This document shows positions 50,926-57,704 of a DNA stretch of 64,000 bases, piece after piece (within the stretch, counting starts at the first letter, position 1; the number at the start of each line of letters is the position of its first letter). The notes under the pieces were generated by a model. That model did not search any database and had not been told where the DNA came from. It saw nothing but the letters and a program-made list of their open reading frames with translations. Origin of the DNA: JBGTSJ01 sp041940305 (GTDB lineage: Bacteria > Planctomycetota > Planctomycetia > Planctomycetales > Planctomycetaceae); contig JBGTSJ010000014.1 in the NCBI GenBank assembly GCA_041940305.1, forward strand, positions 1 through 64,000, in the 5' to 3' direction. The translations under genes and the position numbers were made by a program.

Positions 50926-51099
50926 CGGAGATACAGCCACCGTCGATGTTTCGAGAGTTCCTTCGTCGATGCGCCCGACGGGAGGATTCGTGCACGCGGT
51001 CTCGCCGAGGCCGGCGGGAGCTGTTCGCGTCTCACCGATGCGCGATCGGTGTGCCCGGAGGGGCATCAGTCGGCGCCCCGTCTGTCAGCGGCCTCGCCC

Positions 51100-52044
51100 T
51101 TACGCCTGACCCAGCCGCCGATAGCGCTGCAGCTTGTTGCGGAGTGTGCGGGATGTCACGCCCAGTTCGGCCGCGGCCGCCGTCTTGTTGCCCCCGCAGC
51201 GGCGCAGTCGCGACAGGATAACCTGCCGTTCAATCTCATCGAGACGCAGCGCGCCGAACTGGTCCGGATCAGCGGCCGGCGCGGTGGGTGGATCGGGGAG
51301 CTTCGGCAGTTCCTCGATCGCCAGCAGCGGCTCATCGGCCAGCACGCAGGCCCGCTGGACGATATTTCGCAATTCCCGGATGTTGCCCGGCCAGTCGTGA
51401 TCGCAAAGCCGCTGCATGCTCTGTTTCGTCACACCCCGGATCGCCACCACCCCATCACCCCGAAACCGCGTCACGAAGTGCTGCACGAGCGGCGGGATGT
51501 CCTCACGGCGCTCGCGGAGCGGCGGCACGTGGAGCCGGAGCACATTCAAGCGGTAATACAGATCGGTGCGAAATCGCCTGTGTCGGACACCACGTCCGAG
51601 ATCGCGATTGGAGGCCGCGATCACCCGGGCGTCCAGTCGGCGGGTGTCGCTGCTTCCAACGCGCTCGTATTCTTCCTCCTCCAGGACGCGCAGCAGCTTG
51701 GCCTGGACGCGTTTCGATACCTCGCTGATCTCATCGAGAAACAGCGTGCCCCCTGCGGCCGCTTCCAGTCGCCCCCGGCGTGCTTCAAGCGCTCCCGTGA
51801 AGGCGCCTCGCTCGTGGCCGAACAGCTCGCTTTCCACCAGGCCGTCGGACAAGGCCGCGCAGTTCACCCGCACGTACGGCTGATCCCTGCGCGGGCTCTG
51901 GTCGTGCAGGTAGCGCGCCAGCAGTTCCTTGCCGGTGCCGCTCTCTCCCGTGATCAGCACCGTCGCCGAACTGCGCGCATACCGCCGCGCCTGCTCGATC
52001 AGCCGCATCATCGACTGCGATTGAAACACCAGCGACGTTCCCAT
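51100..52044 (-). CDS. sigma-54-dependent AAA+ activator without receiver domain
   Basis: From ATG 52044 the 314-residue protein starts directly with the sigma-54 interaction ATPase: GESGTGKE (33-40, Walker A), GAFTGA loop (80-85), TLFLDEIS (Asp105-Glu106, Walker B), and DWPGNIRELRNIVQRA. A Fis-type helix-turn-helix (GNKTAAAAELGVTSRTLRNKLQRY) ends it. It has no N-terminal receiver, GAF or PAS domain, so its control must come from elsewhere. It follows the FlgN-like gene by 10 bases, and GAAGGGGGA precedes ATG 52044. It resembles flagellar FleQ/FlgR-type regulators, and the flagellar context supports that, but not conclusively. ATG 52080 is an alternative start. Confidence 0.9.
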   Translation of the reverse strand: MGTSLVFQSQSMMRLIEQARRYARSSATVLITGESGTGKELLARYLHDQSPRRDQPYVRVNCAALSDGLVESELFGHERGAFTGALEARRGRLEAAAGGTLFLDEISEVSKRVQAKLLRVLEEEEYERVGSSDTRRLDARVIAASNRDLGRGVRHRRFRTDLYYRLNVLRLHVPPLRERREDIPPLVQHFVTRFRGDGVVAIRGVTKQSMQRLCDHDWPGNIRELRNIVQRACVLADEPLLAIEELPKLPDPPTAPAADPDQFGALRLDEIERQVILSRLRRCGGNKTAAAAELGVTSRTLRNKLQRYRRLGQA

Positions 52045-52054
52045 GCGTCCCCCT

Positions 52055-52471
52055 TCAAGAATGTCGTCCGGCGACCCCATAAGCGGCGCGCATCTGACTC
52101 CCGCGCGCCGCCGCGTCGAGCTGCGGAGCCAGTCGCTCCCTGATTCCGGCGGCATCCGCCTGGATCTCGCCGATCAACGTCATGAGCGACTCGAGTACGG
52201 ATTGCTGCTCCGCCAGTTCGGCCCGCAATGCCTCGCCCGGCTGACCTCCGCAGGCATGCCATTCGGCCCGTAGCGCGCTAATGACTGCGTCAGCGGCGTC
52301 GACCTGCCGCAACAGCGCCTGCAGATCCGCGCAGACGTCCGGCAGCGTCTCACCGGCGTGCAGTCGGGAGCGGAGCGACTGCAGTGCGGCGTGCGAGCCT
52401 CGATCGGCGACCGTCTTCTCACGCAGGCCGGCGCAGAGTCGGAGTTCCAGCTCAGCGTGCGGTTGCGGCAT
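52055..52471 (-). CDS. FlgN-like helical flagellar chaperone
   Basis: A 138-residue, almost fully helical protein (LRSRLHAGETLPDVCADLQALLRQVDAADAV, then LAEQQSVLESLMTLIGEIQADAAGIRERL), ending QMRAAYGVAGRHS. The size, coiled-coil heptads and C-terminal Ala-Tyr-Gly turn resemble FlgN, the chaperone of hook-filament junction proteins FlgK and FlgL. The identity is inferred from context and helical pattern; FliT-like or unrelated coiled coil are alternatives. Its start overlaps the end of the upstream gene by 20 bases. Confidence 0.55.
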   Translation of the reverse strand: MPQPHAELELRLCAGLREKTVADRGSHAALQSLRSRLHAGETLPDVCADLQALLRQVDAADAVISALRAEWHACGGQPGEALRAELAEQQSVLESLMTLIGEIQADAAGIRERLAPQLDAAARGSQMRAAYGVAGRHS

Positions 52472-53258
52472 GAATCTGCTGCTCCATGGTCTGGATGGTG
52501 TTGGTCACGCGCTGCAGGTCCGCTTCCAGCGATTTCCTCGTCGTAATCGCATCCAGCCACCAGCGCGACTGGCTCGCGTACCATCCGCCATCAGTCATTC
52601 CGGCGAGGCGTCGATATCGCTGCTCCGCCTCGGCGAAGTTCCCCAATCGCCGGTAGCATCCGGCGATCTGATAGGTGATCCACTGCTGGTCTTCCGGCGC
52701 GACGGACTCGGGTTCGATCTGTTCGTACATCTGCAGCGCCAGTTCCGCATCCTTCGTGGCAAACAGACTGTCCGCCAGAGAAAGCCGGTCGATCGGCCCT
52801 TCGACAATCGGTTGCGGAAACAGCTCGGCCGGAGCAGCCGGCATGGGAGGCGACGATGGCTGGGCGCTCGGCAGGGGCGCCGGAGCCTCCGGCGGAGGCG
52901 TTGACGGAACGGCCGGCTCCGGCGCGGCCGGCTGTGTTTCGGCCTCGGTCTGCCGACGCTGCTGCAGCACCTGTTGCAGTTGGCGCAGCTGCGTCTGCAG
53001 TTCCTGCAACCGCCTCGATTTGTCCGATTCGAGGTCTTCAATCTCTCCCAACAGATCATGCGGCGCCACTCGTTGCTCGGTCGGGACCGGCAGCGGCTCC
53101 TGTGGTGAGGGAGTCTCGAGGAACACCTCACCGCCACAGACGATCGCGCTGGCGCCGAGCACCGCACAGCCGGCGAGCAGGATACGCAGCGCTCGCGTGC
53201 TGCGGCGCTGGCGCCGAGCCGGCCGGAACTGCGAATTGAGGTCGCGTTTCGCAGTCAT
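52452..53258 (-). CDS. membrane-anchored TPR-like protein, flagellar operon
   Basis: The 268-residue protein has a basic start with a hydrophobic segment (about 28-42, ALRILLAGCAVLGASAIV), a coiled coil (about 65-100, LQELQTQLRQLQQVLQQRRQ), a Pro/Ala linker (about 105-145) and TPR-like helices (about 155-240, AELALQMYEQIEP, YQIAGCYRRLGNFAEAEQRYRRL). Its ATG overlaps the upstream stop by 4 bases (ATGA), and its 3' end overlaps the FlgN-like gene, so all are translationally coupled. I do not recognise a specific family. Confidence 0.75.
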   Translation of the reverse strand: MTAKRDLNSQFRPARRQRRSTRALRILLAGCAVLGASAIVCGGEVFLETPSPQEPLPVPTEQRVAPHDLLGEIEDLESDKSRRLQELQTQLRQLQQVLQQRRQTEAETQPAAPEPAVPSTPPPEAPAPLPSAQPSSPPMPAAPAELFPQPIVEGPIDRLSLADSLFATKDAELALQMYEQIEPESVAPEDQQWITYQIAGCYRRLGNFAEAEQRYRRLAGMTDGGWYASQSRWWLDAITTRKSLEADLQRVTNTIQTMEQQIHAATAR

Positions 53259-55462
53259 TCGCCGGCGTCTCCTTCGTTGTTCGGCGAATTCGCCGCCGGA
53301 TCGCGACCGGAATAGCACAGCGCCGCCGACGTATGGTCGCCTGCTCGCTGATAAGCGGCGCCCATCAGGCGAAGCAGTTCCCGCTTGTCGGCGTCGCTGT
53401 CACACGACGCCAGCCGTTCGCGACAGCGCAGAACGGCCGTCTGCGGCTCGCCGTTGGCGACATCGAACTCAAGCATCCTGATCCGGGCGCGGCTCGCCCA
53501 GTCGGATGACCCTTCCTCCGCAAGCTGCGTGAGCAGCTGCATCGCCTCCTGCGATCGCGCGCGAGCGATCAGCCACTCTGCCTGGGAAAGCGTCATCGCA
53601 TCATGAAACGCGGGGGGCGGAGTGAGTTTCAGCGCCGCCCCCCTCAGTTCGGCGGCCCTCTCATCGAGCCCCAGGACTTCGAACGAGCCGCTGAGCAGAT
53701 GCCAACCGTAGCTGCCGAAGAATGACGCCGGTTCAATCTGTCCCAGAGACGCCAGCAGGTTCTGCGCTTCCCGAGCACGGAGCCCGTCCTGTTGCGCGGC
53801 GTCATGCCGGGCCGCGGCCCCGAGATAGGCCGCTGCGTTGCAGTACGGCCCACTCACCAGATCCTGCCGATGCTCCATCAGCACCAGGTCGGCGCCGGCC
53901 GGATTCTCCGAGAGCAGAAATGCAGCCGACAGTCCCAGCACCGACAGTGACCGGACATGCCGGTTCCGAGCGAGGACGCTTGACCGCATGTACGCGCTAG
54001 CGGCCCTCCGTGCGTCGCCCGATTCCAGAATCAGACGTCCGATATACAGGTACGCGGTTGCCTCGACCGGATGGCCGGAGCCGCCGTCCACAACGTGGTA
54101 GAAGGCGTCCAGGGCCTGCCCGGTCTGCCCCGCAGCCAACTGCGCCTTCGCCAGGTTGAACCACGCCTCGATCTTCACATCCGCGCGTGGGAACTGACGC
54201 AGCAATTGCTGGTAGTATGAGGCGGCCTCCGCCGGACGATCGTCGAGCATCGTCAGGTTTCCCAGCGCCAGGTAGCCACGCGGAGAGTGCCTGGTGTCCG
54301 CATGCTGCAGGATCGCATGTGTGACGACCCGCGCAGCCGCACGCCGTTCGCGCTCCGCGAGAACTTCCGGACTCACCTCCGCACGGCCGACGAATTGAAT
54401 TGCGCCGTCAACGCTCGTCCACGAGAGTCCGGTCCCCGCCGTCATCAGATCCAGACACACGCCGAGATTCGCGATGCGCACTGTGGGCTGAACTGTGCGT
54501 CCTAAAGTCGACTGTCGCGCCGCCGGAGTCCATGTCACGCTGAAACCGGCATGGCCGCACAGCGACTCGATCGCAGTTTCCAGCGGCAGTCGCGTCAGAT
54601 TGAGGCGCAGGAAGACGCCCTCCGGCTCTGACAGGCTCTTCTGGGCGATCTGCACTCCCGGGGGAATCGGCGGCATCTCGTTCGACTCCGCCGCCGGGTT
54701 CATCAGGGTGAGCCACGTTGTAACGTCCCCCGCTTGCCAGGCCGGAAGCAACAGCCCCCCGTCTGACCATTCCGGCTCGCTGTCCCGCACACAATCTCGA
54801 ACACACGTATCAGCCAGCGCGTAGACGCATTCGCGTGCCGCCGCTGCCGAATGATCCCATTCACCGCTGGTCAGCCACAGGCTGCTCAACAGGGAGCGCG
54901 CTTCCTGCCGCTTCCCCAGACCGACCCACACGCGGGCCTGTCCCATCAGCGCAGCAACGCGTCTCGCGTCATCGCGCGCCGCGGACGCCGCCAGACGGTA
55001 CTCGACGAGAGCCCGGTCGAAATCTCCCAGATGCTCGGAGCTCAGGCCCATTCGGAAGTGCACGTCCGGACGGCCTTCCAGCTCTCCGTGCCGGAACGCC
55101 CATTCATACTCGCGCCAGGCTGCGGCGGCGTTTCCCTCCAGCAGCAACTGGTCGCCAACATCGATCGCCGAAGCGAACTGCTCCGCGGTTGCTCCCGTGG
55201 ACCGGTTCAGGGGTTCGGATTCCGTTTCGAGGAGATTCGCCGGTTCCACGACCGATGCTGATTCGCCGACAAGCTCGTCGGAGGCGTCTGTCCCGACGTT
55301 CTCTGTACGCCCGCTTAGAAATCGGGCGCTGGCCGCCAATGCGCTGAATCCGATCACCGCGGACAGGAGACAGACGGTCGCCGCGCGCAGTCCGGCCCAC
55401 GGCCGGCTCGTCTCGACGACGGCCGACTCCTCGGAAACCGGTTCCGCTGGGATATCGGACAT
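53255..55462 (-). CDS. membrane-anchored TPR protein with an internal STN-like domain, flagellar operon
   Basis: This 735-residue protein is first in the minus-strand operon. A membrane segment (about 25-50, TVCLLSAVIGFSALAASARFL) precedes TPR-like helices (about 95-215, AWREYEWAFRHGELEGRPDVHFRMG). Then comes an STN-like segment (about 280-360: FLRLNLTRLPLETAIESLCG, then VRIANLGVCLDLMTAGTGLSWT and IQFVGRAEVSPEVLAERE), and further TPR-like helices (about 380-720). The layout suggests a periplasmic scaffold, perhaps with the secretin-like domain binding peptidoglycan or a secretin-type ring. Gene order ties it to flagella. Confidence 0.75.
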   Translation of the reverse strand: MSDIPAEPVSEESAVVETSRPWAGLRAATVCLLSAVIGFSALAASARFLSGRTENVGTDASDELVGESASVVEPANLLETESEPLNRSTGATAEQFASAIDVGDQLLLEGNAAAAWREYEWAFRHGELEGRPDVHFRMGLSSEHLGDFDRALVEYRLAASAARDDARRVAALMGQARVWVGLGKRQEARSLLSSLWLTSGEWDHSAAAARECVYALADTCVRDCVRDSEPEWSDGGLLLPAWQAGDVTTWLTLMNPAAESNEMPPIPPGVQIAQKSLSEPEGVFLRLNLTRLPLETAIESLCGHAGFSVTWTPAARQSTLGRTVQPTVRIANLGVCLDLMTAGTGLSWTSVDGAIQFVGRAEVSPEVLAERERRAAARVVTHAILQHADTRHSPRGYLALGNLTMLDDRPAEAASYYQQLLRQFPRADVKIEAWFNLAKAQLAAGQTGQALDAFYHVVDGGSGHPVEATAYLYIGRLILESGDARRAASAYMRSSVLARNRHVRSLSVLGLSAAFLLSENPAGADLVLMEHRQDLVSGPYCNAAAYLGAAARHDAAQQDGLRAREAQNLLASLGQIEPASFFGSYGWHLLSGSFEVLGLDERAAELRGAALKLTPPPAFHDAMTLSQAEWLIARARSQEAMQLLTQLAEEGSSDWASRARIRMLEFDVANGEPQTAVLRCRERLASCDSDADKRELLRLMGAAYQRAGDHTSAALCYSGRDPAANSPNNEGDAGE

Positions 55463-55651
55463 GCAGTGAAAACACTCGGAAACGAGTGGATTCCAGGCCC
55501 TCGCAACCTTTGCGCAGCCGGAAACCTCGCCCCAATCGTCACAGTCTCATCGTCTCGCGACGCCCCCCGGCTTGATTTGGAAATTCCATGCAAGCCGTTG
55601 TTGATCCGTTCGATGGTCTGATTGACTCGTACACCTCGGGAGCATCGCGCC

Positions 55652-55963
55652 TTGTATATCGGCCCCGCCCAGCAGCCCGGCCCCCTCGGTCCTCATTCTG
55701 CCGCCTCTCACAAGGCGGCCGGAACGCGGGACGGGTCCGGCGTGGCCGCCCAAAGTGCCAGCTCCCCGTCGTCCAGCGACGTCGACCTCTCCGCCGCCGT
55801 CTCCTCAGACGTGTCGGCGCTTCTCGAACGGCTGCGAACCCTCCCCGAAGTTCGCGCCGAGCGGGTGGCAGACGTCGCCGGCCGATTGGCACGAGGCGAG
55901 TATTTGACGCGTCAGGCGGCCGAACAGACCGCCGCAACACTGGTGGGGAGCCGCACGAACTGA
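55652..55963 (+). CDS. flgM: FlgM-like anti-sigma factor
   Basis: The 103-residue product from TTG 55652 has a disordered Ser/Ala-rich first half and a C-terminal helix pair typical of FlgM (VDLSAAVSSDVSALLERLRTLPEVRAERVADVAGRLARGEYLTRQAAEQTAATLVG). The end matches the family motif in which Val/Ile-rich helices precede a GxY and a second helix that binds sigma-28. TTG 55652 is preceded by GGGAG at a good distance; a TTG at 55622 adds 10 unconserved residues. It sits just before fliC, so it is likely the anti-FliA factor controlling filament genes. Confidence 0.75.
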   Translation: MYIGPAQQPGPLGPHSAASHKAAGTRDGSGVAAQSASSPSSSDVDLSAAVSSDVSALLERLRTLPEVRAERVADVAGRLARGEYLTRQAAEQTAATLVGSRTN

Positions 55964-56107
55964 CATCTCCCGCCCGGACGCCCCGCAGCGGCCGGATCGC
56001 GAATGACAGCCCGTCGGGCCCTGTGACATGTCCCTCGGTAAACGCCTGAATCTCCTTCCGCACAGTGGAATGGGGGCCGGCACAGTCCACTTCGGAGACC
56101 CTGAACT

Positions 56108-57514
56108 ATGAGTCTGGTGATTGCCAACAACGTCACGTCGCTGAACGCACAGAACAACCTGAACCGTGCGACCAGCGGACTGGCCCGTTCGATCGAGCGG
56201 TTGTCCTCCGGTTTGAAGGTCAACCGCGGCGCCGACGGCGCGGCGGCCCTCGTCATTTCCGAGAAGCAGCGCGCCCAGATCGCCGGCCTGAAGCAGGCCG
56301 TCGACAACACCGAGAAGGCCGTGGCCCTCGTGCAGACCGCTGAAGGCGCGCTGAACGAAATCAACAGCCTGCTCGTGAAGGTCCGCAGCCTGGCCCTTGA
56401 TTCGGCCAACTCCGGCGTGAACGACGACGACGCCCTGGCCGCCAACCAGGCCGAAATCGACAATGCCCTCGACACCATCAACCGAATCGCGAACAACACG
56501 CAGTTCGGCACCAAGAAGCTGCTCGACGGCTCGGCCGGCCTGAGCGTGACGACGACCGACAGCGACGTCACCTACATCAGCTCGACCTCGCAGACCACCG
56601 GCGGCTCGTACGCTGTGGCCATCACGACCGCCGCGGAGCGGGCCAACGTCCAGAACGGCACGGCCCAGACGGGCAACCTCGCCGCGAACGAGACGCTGAC
56701 GATTAACGGCGTCGCCGTCACCCTGAACGCCGGCCTCTCACAGGCGCAGGTGATCAGCCGCATCAATGAGTTCACCGGCCAGACCGGCGTCGTCGCTGAA
56801 GACAACGGCGGCAATACGCGGCTGTACACCCAGCAGTTCGGATCGGCTGCTTCGATCTCCGTCCAGTCGGACGTCGCTGCCGCCGCCACGAGCTCGGGCT
56901 TCGGCACGACGGCCGTGACTGACTCCGGCGTCAACGTCGCCGGTACGATCGGCGGCGCCGCGGCGACGGGTGTCGGCAACGTGCTGACTTCGTCGACCGG
57001 TCCGGCTACCGGCCTGAAGGTGCAGATCGCCAACGCCACCACGATTGCCTCCGCCACCGGCGCGCAGGGCAACGCCAACGTGACGGACCAGGCGCTGGTG
57101 TTCCAGATTGGAGCCAACCAGAACCAGACGGCCCGCGTCGCCATCGCCCGCGTCAACCCGACGTCGCTGGGTGTCGGTGTCGCCGGAAACCAGTTCACCA
57201 ACCTGAACGAGATCAGCGTGACAAACGCCTCTTCGGCTCAGGACGCCATCGGCGTCATCGACGCCGCCGTCGACCAGATCACCAACATCCGCGGTGAACT
57301 GGGCGCCTTCCAGGGCAACACCCTGGAAAGCACCGCCAACAACCTGCGGACGACCCTGGAAAACACGATCAACGCCGAGTCGGTCATTCGTGACACCGAC
57401 TTCGCGGAAGAGATCGCGAACTTCACTAAGCAGCAGGTGCTCGTGCAGGCCGGTACGTCCGTCCTCTCGAACGCCAACCAGACCTCGCAGCTCGTCCTCT
57501 CGCTGCTGCGATAA
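56108..57514 (+). CDS. fliC: flagellin
   Basis: The 468-residue filament protein has the conserved N-terminal D0/D1 region (SLVIANNVTSLNAQNNLNRATSGLARSIERLSSGLKVNRGADGAAALVISEKQRAQI) and the C-terminal helix (FTKQQVLVQAGTSVLSNANQTSQLVLSLLR). Between them (about 165-330) is a variable surface region rich in Ala, Thr and Asn. A GGAGA ribosome site precedes ATG 56108. No clear sigma-28 or sigma-54 promoter was seen in the 144 bases upstream. Several hairpins follow the stop. Confidence 0.97.
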   Translation: MSLVIANNVTSLNAQNNLNRATSGLARSIERLSSGLKVNRGADGAAALVISEKQRAQIAGLKQAVDNTEKAVALVQTAEGALNEINSLLVKVRSLALDSANSGVNDDDALAANQAEIDNALDTINRIANNTQFGTKKLLDGSAGLSVTTTDSDVTYISSTSQTTGGSYAVAITTAAERANVQNGTAQTGNLAANETLTINGVAVTLNAGLSQAQVISRINEFTGQTGVVAEDNGGNTRLYTQQFGSAASISVQSDVAAAATSSGFGTTAVTDSGVNVAGTIGGAAATGVGNVLTSSTGPATGLKVQIANATTIASATGAQGNANVTDQALVFQIGANQNQTARVAIARVNPTSLGVGVAGNQFTNLNEISVTNASSAQDAIGVIDAAVDQITNIRGELGAFQGNTLESTANNLRTTLENTINAESVIRDTDFAEEIANFTKQQVLVQAGTSVLSNANQTSQLVLSLLR

Positions 57515-57528
57515 ACAGCGACCCCAGC

Positions 57529-57555
57529 GAGCGGCGGGGTTTAACCCCGCCGCTC
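57529..57555 (+). terminator. intrinsic terminator after flagellin
   Basis: A near-perfect 13-base palindrome centred at 57542 (GAGCGGCGGGGTT at 57529-57541) followed by ATTTTC. It is 14 bases past the fliC stop and the strongest of three tandem inverted repeats in this gap. Confidence 0.8.
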
Positions 57556-57571
57556 ATTTTCAGATTCAACC

Positions 57572-57605
57572 CGCGGAGAATGCCGGTTCGCCTGCATTCT
57601 CCGCG
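57572..57605. repeat. second inverted repeat of the fliC-fliD gap
   Basis: Perfect 12-base arms CGCGGAGAATGC (57572-57583) and its complement (57594-57605) with a 10-base loop, then TTCGTTTGG. It may be a second terminator or an RNA-stability hairpin. Confidence 0.65.
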
Positions 57606-57629
57606 TTCGTTTGGAATGGCGAAGGGCCG

Positions 57630-57698
57630 AGGGTTCAGGGCTGAGGGAAAGCCCGCAATCCTGTCTTCCTTAGCCCTTGACTCTCAGCCCGTAACCCT
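57630..57698. repeat. third inverted repeat of the fliC-fliD gap
   Basis: Arms 57630-57645 (AGGGTTCAGGGCTGAG) and 57683-57698 match at 14 of 16 positions when complemented, with a 37-base spacer. The GGGCTGAG word resembles common planctomycete intergenic repeats. Confidence 0.6.
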
Positions 57699-57704
57699 TT
57701 TGCC

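Noticed and set aside
55964..56107. Sigma-54 or sigma-28 promoter before flagellin
   Set aside because: CCGGCACAGTCCACTTC has a GGCAC word but not the -12 GC at the correct distance, and no TAAAG/GCCGATAA-like pair was found.
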